DNA of 57,082 nt from Clostridia bacterium (GCA_017516345.1 JAFXDC010000029.1:1-57082); one strand, 5' to 3'. Shown: positions 18,576 to 28,075, counted from the first letter of the stretch. The notes: generated by a model from the letters alone, not told the origin. Numbers and translations are program-made.

Positions 18576-20884
18576 AGTCTTATCTCCTTAGTAAGGGAAT
18601 TTGAAAGAAGCTGTCCCACGTTGCCGACCGGAATGTATTCCAGCTTGCTCGTGATCTCGGCGGGCACTTCCTTTATATCGTCCTTATTCCCCTCCGGTAT
18701 TATAACGCGCGTGATTCCCGCGCGGTAAGCAGCCAAGGATTTTTCCTTTAAGCCTCCTATGGGAAGCACCTGACCTGAAAGAGTGATCTCTCCCGTCATA
18801 GCAGTATCTCCTCTTACCTGTGTATCGCAAAGTGCGGAAACCATTGAGGAAAGAATGCTTACGCCCGCAGACGGTCCATCCTTTGGTGTTGCCCCTTCGG
18901 GAACGTGAAGGTGAATATCGATCTCCTTATGGAACTTATCATCCAAGCCCAAAGTCCTTGCGTTGCTTCTTATAATGCTGAGCGCAGCAGTAGCTGATTC
19001 CTTCATTACGTCTCCGAGACTGCCCGTAAGCACGAGCTGTCCGCTTCCCGCCATTACGGCAGTTTCGATATTCAAGGTCTCTCCACCGACCGCAGTCCAC
19101 GCAAGACCCGTCGCAACACCCTTCTTATCCTCAAGTGCATTTTCACTTCTATGATGTCTGTATCCGCGCAGTATTTCATTGAGTGCTTTTTCGGTGATCC
19201 TGATACGTTTTTTGTTCTTGGCAAGCTCGCAAACGCAATAGCGGCATACGTCGGCGATTCGTCTTTCAAGATTTCGTACTCCCGCCTCGCGAGTATAATC
19301 CGATATTATCACCTTTAAAATATCATCATTAACAACTAACTCCTTTGCGGTTATACCGTGCTTGCTCATTTGCTTGGGCAAAAGATGGCGCTTTGCTATC
19401 TGAAGCTTCTCTACGTCGGTATAACCGCCAAGCTCTATGATCTCCATTCTATCCTTAAGCGGTTGAGGAATGGTATCAAGCGTATTTGCGGTGGTTACAA
19501 ACATTACGCGGCTCAGATCGTACGGCACCTCAATATAATGATCCTTAAAGGTATTATTTTGCTCTTTATCAAGCACCTCGAGCATCGCCGATGCAGGATC
19601 CCCCTTGAAGTCCGAGCTCATCTTATCGATCTCATCAAGCAGAAACAGAGGGTTTACGTATCCCGCCTGCTTCATGGTATAGATGATCCTGCCCGGAATG
19701 GCTCCGACGTAGGTGCGCCTATGTCCTCTTATTTCCGCTTCATCTCTTACTCCGCCAAGCGACATGCGAACGTATTTTTTACCCATTGCCTCTGCCAGCG
19801 AGATGGCAATGCTGGTCTTTCCTACTCCGGGAGGGCCTACAAGACACAGAATGTTGCCTTCGCTATTTCCCGTACGCTTACATACCGCAAGATACTCAAG
19901 TATACGTTTTTTGACTCTATCCATGCCGTAATGATCTCTATCCAAGATCTTTTGCGCATGAATTATGTCAATATTCTCCTGTGTCATCTTGGTCCACGGC
20001 AGATCGAGCAGCCACTCCAGATAATTACGGATAAGAGAGGTTTCAGGCATTCCGGGAGCCATACGGATCATTCTTGTAAATTCCTTTAGTGCCTTTTCCT
20101 TTATATCCTTGGGCATATCGGATTCTTCGATACGTTTTCTTATCCTTTCATTCTCGTCCGCATCGGTGTCTCCCAGCTCCTTCTGTATGACCTTAAGCTG
20201 CTCGCGCAAATAGTAATCTCTTTGCGCTCCATCCATCTGCTGCTTGACCTTTGCGGCAATGTTATTCTCTATCTTTAATATCTCATGCTCCCTTAGCAAA
20301 AACTCGCAAATATACTTAAGTCTTGCCAGCGTGTCAGACTCCTCCATAACCGCCTTGATATCCTGAAGGTTCTTTAAAAACACGTCGGCAAGGATGTCAA
20401 CTGCGGCATCTGTAGAAACACTGTTAAAGAGATCCTGAATGTTGATGCCGATTCCGTGAGATGCGGCAACCGTGCTACCGACTACCTTTATAAGACGCCT
20501 GTACGACTCACACTCTACACATTGAGGCTCCTCTCCCACGATATACTCTCCCAAGCCCGCACGGAATACACCTTCATGACTGTACAATTCCACAAGCCTG
20601 GCTCTCTTGTCGCTCTCTACCACTATTCTTAAAACATCATTACTTATACGTACAATACCCGTGATCCTGGCAACGACTCCTACCGATAAGCAATCCTCAA
20701 CGGAGGGGTCCATGACCTCTTGATCCTTTTGCATTACAAGAAAGATCTTGCCGCTGTTTTTCATTGCCTCATCTATTGCGCGCAAGGCAAACATTCTGCC
20801 TACATCTATACTCTTTTTAACACCAGGGAATACTGCGACACCCCTAGTGGGTATTGCAGGCATCACCTTCAACATATTCTCCAT
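18572..20884 (-). CDS. lon: ATP-dependent Lon protease
   Basis: Lon degrades misfolded and regulatory proteins. The 770-residue protein has an N-terminal LAN domain (from PAIPTRGVAVFPG), a coiled segment, an AAA+ domain with Walker A GPPGVGKTS and Walker B LFLLDEIDK, and a C-terminal Ser-Lys protease domain (DGPSAG, Ser about 672; Lys in IGGLKEK about 713). GGAGGT precedes the ATG. It is first in a lon-engB unit. A consensus promoter and an inverted repeat at the predicted start point lie upstream. No CIRCE or CtsR-type operator is seen. Confidence 0.97.
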   Translation of the reverse strand: MENMLKVMPAIPTRGVAVFPGVKKSIDVGRMFALRAIDEAMKNSGKIFLVMQKDQEVMDPSVEDCLSVGVVARITGIVRISNDVLRIVVESDKRARLVELYSHEGVFRAGLGEYIVGEEPQCVECESYRRLIKVVGSTVAASHGIGINIQDLFNSVSTDAAVDILADVFLKNLQDIKAVMEESDTLARLKYICEFLLREHEILKIENNIAAKVKQQMDGAQRDYYLREQLKVIQKELGDTDADENERIRKRIEESDMPKDIKEKALKEFTRMIRMAPGMPETSLIRNYLEWLLDLPWTKMTQENIDIIHAQKILDRDHYGMDRVKKRILEYLAVCKRTGNSEGNILCLVGPPGVGKTSIAISLAEAMGKKYVRMSLGGVRDEAEIRGHRRTYVGAIPGRIIYTMKQAGYVNPLFLLDEIDKMSSDFKGDPASAMLEVLDKEQNNTFKDHYIEVPYDLSRVMFVTTANTLDTIPQPLKDRMEIIELGGYTDVEKLQIAKRHLLPKQMSKHGITAKELVVNDDILKVIISDYTREAGVRNLERRIADVCRYCVCELAKNKKRIRITEKALNEILRGYRHHRSENALEDKKGVATGLAWTAVGGETLNIETAVMAGSGQLVLTGSLGDVMKESATAALSIIRSNARTLGLDDKFHKEIDIHLHVPEGATPKDGPSAGVSILSSMVSALCDTQVRGDTAMTGEITLSGQVLPIGGLKEKSLAAYRAGITRVIIPEGNKDDIKEVPAEITSKLEYIPVGNVGQLLSNSLTKEIRL

Positions 20885-20926
20885 TTGTACCTCCGGCTAA
20901 AGTTAACACAGTGCTATAAATATAAA

Positions 20927-20951
20927 AACGCAGTATGCTGAATACTGCGTT
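20927..20951 (-). promoter_or_regulatory. Inverted repeat at the lon transcription start (operator and/or terminator)
   Basis: Perfect 10-bp arms AACGCAGTAT (20927-20936) and ATACTGCGTT (20942-20951) are separated by 5 bases. The right arm begins 3 bases after the lon -10, so the predicted start (about 20947) is inside the repeat, a typical repressor position. On the minus strand it is also followed by TTTTTATATTT and could terminate transcripts from the upstream acetyltransferase gene. Confidence 0.6.
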
Positions 20952-20953
20952 AT

Positions 20954-20982
20954 ATTATATAGCAAAATACTATTTTTTGCAA
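20954..20982 (-). promoter_or_regulatory. Sigma-A promoter of lon
   Basis: TTGCAA (20977-20982), a 17-base spacer and TATAAT (20954-20959) on the minus strand, 70 bases before the lon ATG. Confidence 0.8.
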
Positions 20983-21074
20983 ATGCCGTTTTTGTAAAAC
21001 AAGCAGGTTTTTTATAAGTTTTAATAATAATCCGCAATTGCTTGTCATGTGTTGCTTTTAAGATGCCGCTTTGT

Positions 21075-22199
21075 TTATTCCTCAATAGGAGCAACATAGC
21101 ACCTTCTGCGCTTATGCTGGCGAGCGTCAAAGTTTTTCCATTGGGACTGGACCTTATCGTTAAGCTCAAGCTCGGGACCGGTTTCTGCAAATTTTATACC
21201 GTTTTTAACGGCGTTTCGATATATCTTGGAAATAAGCATTGCATTTACGCCCTTATTACGGTAATCATCACGCACCGCTACCAGCAACAGCTCTATCGTA
21301 TCATTCTTGGCGAGTGCCTTAAGCATATGTATCCATCCAAAGGGGAAATATCTTCCTTTTGCCTTCTGCATTGCCTTGGCCATGGATGGGATAGCAGCTC
21401 CAAAGCCCACGATCTCGTCATTTTCATTAAGAATTACCGAAACGTAATCGGGATCAAGCATGGAAATATAATGATCCTTATAGAACTGCACCTGTCCGGA
21501 ATTGAGTTCAACCGTTCCGTACAGCCCCGCATATGCCTGATTAAGCAGAGCGAATATCTCATCAACACGGGGAAGTATCTCTTTTATCTTTTTAAACGGA
21601 TGCTCATGCAGGTTACCTCTGCGCATCATACCGTCCGCAACCTTTACTATACGGGGGTCAAGCTCCTCGGGAACGCTTAAAAGAAACTCCACCCAATCCG
21701 CATCCTTGACAAAGCCAAGCGCCTCAAGATGCTTCATATAATAATCGGCATTATATGCGGTAATGTACATATCAAGCTCGTCAAAACCCTCAACAAGTAA
21801 GCCCTGCTTGTCCATATCGCAAAAGCCTATAGGACCCGTGATCTCATTGAGCCCGTTTTCTCTTCCCCATTTTTTCGTGTATTCAACCAATGCCTTGGTA
21901 ACCTCAATATCATCAATTACGTCAAAGCGGTTAAACCTTATACGCTTCTTGTTCCATTTCTTATTGTATGCATGGTTGATGATGGCACACATTCTACCCA
22001 CCAGCTCACCATCCTTGTAAGCCATAAGCACCTTAGCTTCGCAATACTCAAATGCAGGGTTTGTTTCGGGCAACAGATCCTTGATCTCGTCACTGGTGGT
22101 ACAGGGCGAATAATAAGGATTATCCTTATACAGCTTATTCGGGAATTCGACGAATTCCTTTATTTCTTTGCGCGTTTTTGCTTCTTTAACGGTTATCAT
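21075..22199 (-). CDS. GNAT-fold N-acetyltransferase-like protein, unknown substrate
   Basis: The 374-residue cytoplasmic protein belongs to a clostridial family usually annotated as N-acetyltransferase or hypothetical. Residues 1-140 contain a GNAT-like segment (KVLMAYKDGELVGRMCAI) and GPIGFCDMDKQGLLVEGF. A second GNAT-like half near residues 260-340 has VILNENDEIVGFGAAIPS and VRDDYRNKGVNAMLISK, the latter resembling the acetyl-CoA pyrophosphate loop. AAGGAG precedes the ATG. It has its own promoter and appears monocistronic. The two GNAT-like segments are my reading; the substrate is unknown. Confidence 0.75.
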   Translation of the reverse strand: MITVKEAKTRKEIKEFVEFPNKLYKDNPYYSPCTTSDEIKDLLPETNPAFEYCEAKVLMAYKDGELVGRMCAIINHAYNKKWNKKRIRFNRFDVIDDIEVTKALVEYTKKWGRENGLNEITGPIGFCDMDKQGLLVEGFDELDMYITAYNADYYMKHLEALGFVKDADWVEFLLSVPEELDPRIVKVADGMMRRGNLHEHPFKKIKEILPRVDEIFALLNQAYAGLYGTVELNSGQVQFYKDHYISMLDPDYVSVILNENDEIVGFGAAIPSMAKAMQKAKGRYFPFGWIHMLKALAKNDTIELLLVAVRDDYRNKGVNAMLISKIYRNAVKNGIKFAETGPELELNDKVQSQWKNFDARQHKRRRCYVAPIEE

Positions 22200-22248
22200 T
22201 TAAACAACTCCTTAAGAAAAATAATAAAATATATATAAATACAAAAGC

Positions 22249-22277
22249 ATTATAACTCATTTGGGCGCGAAAGTAAA
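22249..22277 (-). promoter_or_regulatory. Promoter of the GNAT-like gene
   Basis: TTTACT (22272-22277), a 17-base spacer and TATAAT (22249-22254) on the minus strand, 50 bases before the ATG. Confidence 0.7.
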
Positions 22278-22293
22278 TTGTTAATTTTGCACA

Positions 22294-24303
22294 TTAATTA
22301 TATGTTATTTTATTGATAAATTCATCCAGCCTTGCTTGTGCGGCGCTTCTTAAGGAAATGTTGATGGATCTGTATTCCGGCCTCAGCTTAAGGGCCACAA
22401 GCGCATCCTTTACGCTTTCAATCAGCTTCATATCCGCAAAAAGCGCGGAAAAATCCGTTGCGGGCAAACCGCTTTGGCGCAAGCCAAAGTAATCTCCCGG
22501 TCCCCTCATCTTAAGATCGGTCTCCGCTATTACGAATCCGTCGTTTGATTTGGTCATTATCTCAAGGCGCTCGTTATCCACGTCCGAAAGCAGGAAGCAA
22601 TAGGATTTTTTATCTCCTCTGCCCACTCTTCCTCTTAGCTGATGAAGCTGTGCCAGTCCGAATCGGTCCGCATCCACAATAACCATATTGACCGCGTTTG
22701 GTACGTTTACACCTACCTCTATAACGGTGGTTGCGACAAGAACCTGGATCCTACCTGACGCGAAGCCATCCATGACGTCTTTTTTATCGGCATTCTTCAT
22801 TTTGCCATGAACAAGCGCCACCTTGTCGCCAAGACGCCGTTGCATAAGCTGATATATCTCCTGTGCACTTCTGGCGGCAATATCTTCATTATGCTCAACA
22901 AGCGGGCACACTACGTAAGACTGCACACCTTCATTGGCGCATTTTTCAATATATGCAAACATATCCTCTTCTTTTCGCGAGGATATTATCGCAGTTGTGA
23001 TCTTTTGTCTGCCCGGAGGTAGCTCATCAAGCACAGAAATATCAAGATCGTTATACAGCACAAGCGCAAGCGTGCGAGGTATCGGGGTGGCGGATAACAC
23101 CAGAGTATGGGGATTGTTTCCCTTTTCCTCCAATGCCGCACGGTGCCCAACTCCAAAGCGGTGTTGCTCATCGGTAATTACAAACAATAATCTGTTATAT
23201 TTAAACTCATCGTTAAGCACCGCGTGAGTGCCTATTATCACCGTTACTTCACCGTTATTTACCGCCTCTACCGCGGCTTTTCTTTCGGATTTTTTCATCG
23301 CACCGTTTACGTAACAGCACGAGACATCGGGGAAAAGTCTTGAAAAATCATTAAAGTGCTGACGTGCAAGTATCTCTGTGGGAGCCATAAGGACGCACTG
23401 TCCCCTATTTTTCGCCGCCACAAAGCAAAGGTAAAACGCCACGGCGGTTTTTCCCGAGCCAACGTCTCCCTGAAGCAGTCTATTCATTGCAGAGCTACCC
23501 GAAATATCCTCACTTATAGCGTTTATGGCTTTTATCTGAGCATTCGTAAGCTTGTAAGGAAGTCTTTGAGAATATTCCTGCAAAAGGTGTGTTTCTTCGC
23601 AATTCTGCACAGCATTCCTGTTTTTGAGCTCCTTCTGTAGGGAAAGAGTCATCATAAGCATCAATAATTCTTGAAACGCAACCGTTCTCTTTGCAATATC
23701 AAAAGCATCTCTGTTAAGCGGAAAGTGTATGTTCTCAAGAGCATATCCCTTATCCGCAAGATGATATTCCATTCGGAATTCCTTTGTAAAGGCGTCGGGT
23801 ATCTCGCAATTGTCAAGTGCCGCGGCAATGACCGTCCGTATAAGGTTCTGACTTATTCCAAGCCCCTTGGGTATGGAATATACCGGGCATATACCACGCA
23901 TAGTATCATTTTCCAGAGGCTCAAAGACCGGGTTTATCAAATATCTTCTGTTATCCTTTATCTGAACCTTACCGTAGAACTTGTACACCTTGTCCTTTTG
24001 CAGTCTACCAAACATATACGGCTGATTAAACCATATTACCGTCATGGCTCCGGTAGCGTCAGCACACCGCGCAAGCAACATGGCAACCCCTGCGGCGCTT
24101 TTTCTTGGATAACTGTTTCCCGTAAGCGTCGCTATAATAAAAGCAGGCTTCATATGCTGAGCTTGATCGATATTTATCGGCTTGGTAAAATCCATATAAG
24201 AGCACGGAACCAAAGAAAGGGCATCTTCGAGCGAAGAAATGCCCATTTGCTCCAATGCCTCTGCTTTTTTGGGGCCGATCCCCCTTATACCTTGAATAGC
24301 CAT
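22294..24303 (-). CDS. recG: ATP-dependent DNA helicase RecG
   Basis: RecG remodels stalled replication forks and branched DNA. The 669-residue protein has an N-terminal helix-hairpin-helix-like start (IRGIGPKKAEALEQMGI), a wedge/OB domain (about 60-150), helicase motifs GDVGSGKT (Walker A), DEQHRFG (motif II) and SATPIPRTL (motif III). Lobe 2 has the TTVIEVGVNVPNA and QLRGRVGRGDKKSYC motifs. AAAGGAGA precedes the ATG. It is the third gene of nrdR-pgeF-recG, 30 bp after pgeF. Confidence 0.96.
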   Translation of the reverse strand: MAIQGIRGIGPKKAEALEQMGISSLEDALSLVPCSYMDFTKPINIDQAQHMKPAFIIATLTGNSYPRKSAAGVAMLLARCADATGAMTVIWFNQPYMFGRLQKDKVYKFYGKVQIKDNRRYLINPVFEPLENDTMRGICPVYSIPKGLGISQNLIRTVIAAALDNCEIPDAFTKEFRMEYHLADKGYALENIHFPLNRDAFDIAKRTVAFQELLMLMMTLSLQKELKNRNAVQNCEETHLLQEYSQRLPYKLTNAQIKAINAISEDISGSSAMNRLLQGDVGSGKTAVAFYLCFVAAKNRGQCVLMAPTEILARQHFNDFSRLFPDVSCCYVNGAMKKSERKAAVEAVNNGEVTVIIGTHAVLNDEFKYNRLLFVITDEQHRFGVGHRAALEEKGNNPHTLVLSATPIPRTLALVLYNDLDISVLDELPPGRQKITTAIISSRKEEDMFAYIEKCANEGVQSYVVCPLVEHNEDIAARSAQEIYQLMQRRLGDKVALVHGKMKNADKKDVMDGFASGRIQVLVATTVIEVGVNVPNAVNMVIVDADRFGLAQLHQLRGRVGRGDKKSYCFLLSDVDNERLEIMTKSNDGFVIAETDLKMRGPGDYFGLRQSGLPATDFSALFADMKLIESVKDALVALKLRPEYRSINISLRSAAQARLDEFINKITYN

Positions 24304-24333
24304 TGTATCTCCTTTAGCGATAAAAGGTGTTAA

Positions 24334-25152
24334 TTACTCATCCTTTAAATGTATTACCGCAAGCATTATTCCCGATTTACCCCTGCCTCTTCTATGAGAA
24401 AAATAATTCTCCTCATCACAGCAGGTGCAATCTCTTGCCATGGAAATATTTTCGGGAATAATTCCGCTTTGCAGAAGCTGATCCTCCATTATCCTCCACA
24501 TATCAATGCTGTATCTTCCGTCGGGAAGCTTGGTATCATATTTTCCCTCACCGAAGGCTTCAAAAAACTGCGAAGCACAATCCATATGCACCTTAAAGCA
24601 ATCCTTGCATATGCTCGGCCCGCAGACGGCTAAAATGCTTGACGGGTCGCATCCGTATTGCTCGGTCATCTTGGCCACAGTGTTACATATAATCCCCTTC
24701 ACCGTGCCCTTCCAGCCGCTATGCACAGCCGCTATTACCTTTAATATGGGATCATACAAAAGAACAGTTCCGCAATCCGCAGTACGCGCAAGCAAGGTCG
24801 TACCCCTGCTTTTTGTTATGACCGCATCATATCCGACCGGGACCGTATCCCACCAAGAACCGTTGTTACGGTATGACTCATCAACGCACAATACCCTGTC
24901 GCTGTGAGTCAACTGAACAAACACTATGCTCTCGGGCTCGACTCCGATAGCGTGCGCCATTCTGGTATGATTTTCTTTGACGTTTTCCACCGAATCGCGT
25001 CTTTTCCAGCTAAGATTAAGGCTGTCACACTCTCCCGTGCTCACCCCACCGTGACGGGTCGTGAAGCAATAGGCAAGCTCGGAAAAGGCATCAAGCCTTT
25101 TATTCTTAAGCAGCTTCAGGTCTTTTTGCTCAAAGTAAAAATCAGGATTCAT
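24334..25152 (-). CDS. pgeF: Multicopper-oxidase-like purine nucleoside phosphorylase / peptidoglycan editing factor PgeF (YlmD/YfiH)
   Basis: The 272-residue protein belongs to the laccase-domain DUF152 family. Members act as purine nucleoside phosphorylases or deaminases, and E. coli YfiH corrects misincorporated serine in peptidoglycan precursors. The zinc-binding residues are visible: QLTHSDRV, ARTADCGTV (Cys) and AVHSGWKG (His), plus SICKDCF and the C-terminal FSHRRGRGKSG. The ATG overlaps the nrdR stop (TAATG). The family is clear; which activity dominates is not. Confidence 0.92.
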   Translation of the reverse strand: MNPDFYFEQKDLKLLKNKRLDAFSELAYCFTTRHGGVSTGECDSLNLSWKRRDSVENVKENHTRMAHAIGVEPESIVFVQLTHSDRVLCVDESYRNNGSWWDTVPVGYDAVITKSRGTTLLARTADCGTVLLYDPILKVIAAVHSGWKGTVKGIICNTVAKMTEQYGCDPSSILAVCGPSICKDCFKVHMDCASQFFEAFGEGKYDTKLPDGRYSIDMWRIMEDQLLQSGIIPENISMARDCTCCDEENYFSHRRGRGKSGIMLAVIHLKDE

Positions 25153-25613
25153 TATAAATTATCCTTTTTTATAAGTTTATTCATTTCTTCCATAAGCTTA
25201 TTAAGATCGTTAAGCTCACGGTAAACGGAGGAAAAGCGAATATACGCCACAGGATCAAGCTTGCGCAGGCCATCACTGATAAGCTCTCCAATCACTAACG
25301 AGGAGACCTCAAGGTCACCGCTGTTATGGACCTGATTATCTATCTCCATTACAAGCTTTTCGATCTGATCTGCAGAAACCTTACATTTTTCGCAAGCCTT
25401 AATGATTCCAACACGAATCTTTTCAATGTCAAAAAGCTGTCTGCTGCCATCACGCTTTACTACCATAAGCGGAACGGTTTCTATCTTCTCATAGGTCGTA
25501 AACCTTTTTCCGCATTTGATGCACTCTCTGCGCCGTCTTATTACAGCACCTTCATCGGTCGGTCTTGAATCCATTACGCGGCTGTCCGAGGCTCCGCAAT
25601 ACATACATTTCAT
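25152..25613 (-). CDS. nrdR: Transcriptional repressor NrdR
   Basis: NrdR senses ATP/dATP through an ATP-cone and represses ribonucleotide reductase genes. The 153-residue protein has an N-terminal zinc ribbon (MKCMYCG and CIKCGKRFTTYE) and an ATP-cone (VVKRDGSRQLFDIEKIRVGI onward, about 50-140). Length and order are standard. AAAGGGAACG lies upstream of the ATG. The adjacency with the YlmC-like gene and pgeF resembles the ylm/nrdR neighbourhood of other Clostridia, here separated from ftsZ. Confidence 0.97.
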   Translation of the reverse strand: MKCMYCGASDSRVMDSRPTDEGAVIRRRRECIKCGKRFTTYEKIETVPLMVVKRDGSRQLFDIEKIRVGIIKACEKCKVSADQIEKLVMEIDNQVHNSGDLEVSSLVIGELISDGLRKLDPVAYIRFSSVYRELNDLNKLMEEMNKLIKKDNL

Positions 25614-25646
25614 AATATATAACGTTCCCTTTCGTATATTATAATT

Positions 25647-25675
25647 ATTATATCACATCCACGCCCAGCCGTCCA
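25647..25675 (-). promoter_or_regulatory. Probable promoter of nrdR-pgeF-recG
   Basis: On the minus strand TGGACG (25670-25675), a 17-base spacer and TATAAT (25647-25652), with TG one base before the -10 (extended -10). The -35 matches the consensus in 4 of 6 positions. Confidence 0.55.
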
Positions 25676-25721
25676 GTCTGAATTTACAACTTTAACCTAC
25701 TAAAAATAATTTGTCTTAGTT

Positions 25722-25982
25722 TTATCCGTTATGCTTTTTTAAAAGAGGGGTTTCCACGTCAACCAATATGACGTCATCCCCCAACCTGACTATCTTACAC
25801 CACGGTATAACTATCTCCTTCCCATTTTTAAACAGCGGAATGATCCCCCCTTGTCCCGGAACGATGACCGCCTCTATATTCCCGCACTTATCGATTATGG
25901 CATCGCAAATACATCCCAGCCTTCTTCCGTCACATAGGCTGATGACCTCCTTTTGTCTTAACTCACAAAATCTTATACTCAT
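25722..25982 (-). CDS. YlmC/YmxH-family PRC-barrel protein
   Basis: The 86-residue PRC-barrel protein is of the type found in endospore formers (YlmC/YmxH family; linked to sporulation but with no settled biochemical role). It begins MSIRFCELRQKEVISLCDGRRLG and contains the barrel motifs VIVPGQGG and IPWCKIVRLGDDVILVD. The ATG at 25982 is chosen; GGGAGG lies 9 bases upstream, and an in-frame TTG 9 bases earlier is too close to it. The ribosome site forms one arm of a terminator-like hairpin placed after tkt. Confidence 0.85.
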   Translation of the reverse strand: MSIRFCELRQKEVISLCDGRRLGCICDAIIDKCGNIEAVIVPGQGGIIPLFKNGKEIVIPWCKIVRLGDDVILVDVETPLLKKHNG

Positions 25983-25987
25983 AAAAA

Positions 25988-26021
25988 ACAACCTCCCGCT
26001 TAAATATATGCGGGAGGTTGT
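25988..26021 (-). terminator. Hairpin after tkt that contains the ribosome site of the YlmC-like gene
   Basis: A 12-bp perfect stem (ACAACCTCCCGC, 25988-25999, with 26010-26021) has a 10-base AT loop. On the minus strand it is followed at once by a run of six T, as in an intrinsic terminator. The second arm contains GGGAGG, the ribosome site of the next gene. Folding would therefore both end tkt transcripts and hide the downstream start. Confidence 0.75.
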
Positions 26022-26041
26022 AAAGTTATTTAACTGTAAGA

Positions 26042-28027
26042 TTATTTATTAACAACCTTTTTAGCAGCTGCAACTACGTTCTCTACGGTGATACCAAACT
26101 CCTTAAAGAGGATGGATGCGGGAGCGCTGGCGCCAAAGTGGTCGATGGATATGATCTCGCCGTCAAAGCCAACATACTTGCCCCAACCGAAGCTGGAAGC
26201 GGCCTCAAGAGCTACGCGAGCGCGAACATTCTTGGGCAGTACGGACTCCTTGTACTCATCGGACTGCTCCTCGAATACTTCCCAAGAGGGCATGGATACT
26301 ACGCGGGCATCGATACCTTCCTCAGCAAGAACCTCGCTTGCCTTGAAGATCTGCTCAACCTCAGAACCCGAAGCCATAAGGATAACTTCCGGAGTTGCGT
26401 TCTTGGAATCCTTAAGGATGTAGGCACCCTTGAGGGCATCCTTTCCGCTGTTCTCGTACTGGGGCAGATTCTGACGGGTAAGAATAAGAGCAGTGGGGCT
26501 CTTGCGGGTAACTGCGGCGCAATAAGCAGCGGCAGTCTCCTTATCGTCAGCGGGACGGTATACGGTAAGACCGGGGATGGAGCGCAGGGAAGCAAGATGC
26601 TCGATGGGCTCGTGGGTAGGTCCGTCCTCACCAACACCGATGGAGTCGTGAGTAAGAATATAGATAACGGGAAGCTTCATAAGAGCGGACATTCTCATTG
26701 CATTCTTCATATAATCGGAGAATACGAAGAAGGTAGCGCAGTAAGGAGTTACACCGCCGTGGAGATACAATCCGTTACAAATAGCAGCCATAGCATGCTC
26801 TCTGATACCGAAGTGGAAGTTGGAGCCTTCTCTGTTTTCGGGGCTGTAGTACTCACGGCCGTTCATAAGGCTCTTGTTGGAGGGAGCAAGGTCGGCGCTA
26901 CCGCCAAAGAGGTTGGGCTGGTAAGCGGCAATACGGTTGAGCATGGTTCCGGAGGAAGCACGGGTAGCATTGGGCTTGCCTGCACTCTGCCAGAACTCGT
27001 CCTTCTCAAGAAGGTCTACGGGGAACTCTCTGTTCATCCACTGCTGATACTCAGCGTACTCAGCGGGATACTCAGCAGCATACTTATCCATCATGGCGTT
27101 CCATGCATTCTGAGCCTCAGCACCCTTGGCAGCATTCTCAGCCATGCAATCGTAAACGTCCTGAGGAATCTCGAACTCGCCATACTCCCAACCAAGGTTC
27201 TTCTTTGCCTCAGCAAGGTTTTCAGCGCCCAAAGGCTCACCGTGAGCGGAGGCCTTACCCTGCTTAGCGGGGCAGCCGTAGCCGATCTGAGTGCGGCAAA
27301 TGATGATGGAGGGCTTTTCAGTCTCTGCCTTAGCCTGCTCGATAGCGGCGCAAACAGCGTCTACGTCGGTGCCGTCAGCAACGTTGATAACCTGCCAACC
27401 GCAAGCGGCGTGACGTGCTCCAACATCCTCGGAGAAGGTTACATTAATATCACCCTCGATGGTGATGTCGTTCTTGTCGTAAAGCATAATGAGCTTGCCA
27501 AGCTTAAGAGTACCGGCAAGGGAGATAGCCTCATGCTCGATACCCTCCTGCAAGCAACCATCGCCAACCAGAACATAGGTGTAGTGGTCTACTACAGGGA
27601 AGCCGGGCTTGTTGAACTTAGCTGCCAGATGGGTTTCTGCAATTGCCATACCAACTGCGTTGGCAACACCTTGACCAAGAGGACCGGTGGTGGTCTCTAC
27701 GCCGTCGGTGTGACCGTACTCGGGGTGACCGGGGGTCTTGCTTCCCCACTGACGGAAGGATTTGATATCGTCCATGGTTACGTTATAGCCGCAAAGATGC
27801 AGTACAGAATACAGAAGCATGGAGCCGTGGCCTGCAGAGAGAATGAAGCGATCTCTGTCAGCGAAGGAAGAATCCTTTGGGTTATGCTTAAGGGTTCTGC
27901 CGAATACGGAATAAGCAAGGGGAGCTGCGCCCATGGGAAGACCGGGGTGACCGCTGTTTGCTTTCTGTACGCCTTCAGCTGCAAGAATACGGATTGCGTT
28001 TACTGTTTTTTGCTCGATAGGTTTCAT
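26042..28027 (-). CDS. tkt: Transketolase
   Basis: Transketolase moves two-carbon units between sugar phosphates in the non-oxidative pentose phosphate pathway. The 661-residue enzyme has SGHPGLPMG, SAGHGSMLLYS, the thiamine-diphosphate motif GDGCLQEGIEHEA to DKNDITIEG, the pyrimidine-domain THDSIGVGEDGPTHEP and the C-terminal domain with MASGSEVE. AGGAGG precedes the ATG. It has a strong promoter of its own. The full-length reading frame on the opposite strand is a codon-bias shadow. Confidence 0.97.
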   Translation of the reverse strand: MKPIEQKTVNAIRILAAEGVQKANSGHPGLPMGAAPLAYSVFGRTLKHNPKDSSFADRDRFILSAGHGSMLLYSVLHLCGYNVTMDDIKSFRQWGSKTPGHPEYGHTDGVETTTGPLGQGVANAVGMAIAETHLAAKFNKPGFPVVDHYTYVLVGDGCLQEGIEHEAISLAGTLKLGKLIMLYDKNDITIEGDINVTFSEDVGARHAACGWQVINVADGTDVDAVCAAIEQAKAETEKPSIIICRTQIGYGCPAKQGKASAHGEPLGAENLAEAKKNLGWEYGEFEIPQDVYDCMAENAAKGAEAQNAWNAMMDKYAAEYPAEYAEYQQWMNREFPVDLLEKDEFWQSAGKPNATRASSGTMLNRIAAYQPNLFGGSADLAPSNKSLMNGREYYSPENREGSNFHFGIREHAMAAICNGLYLHGGVTPYCATFFVFSDYMKNAMRMSALMKLPVIYILTHDSIGVGEDGPTHEPIEHLASLRSIPGLTVYRPADDKETAAAYCAAVTRKSPTALILTRQNLPQYENSGKDALKGAYILKDSKNATPEVILMASGSEVEQIFKASEVLAEEGIDARVVSMPSWEVFEEQSDEYKESVLPKNVRARVALEAASSFGWGKYVGFDGEIISIDHFGASAPASILFKEFGITVENVVAAAKKVVNK

Positions 28028-28075
28028 TGTTTTCCTCCTAAGTTATATATAAAATTATTTATTGACATTGGTGTT

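Noticed and set aside
20885..20982. CIRCE or CtsR operator at lon
   Set aside because: Neither TTAGCACTC-N9-GAGTGCTAA nor the CtsR heptad repeat is present; only a different inverted repeat is seen.
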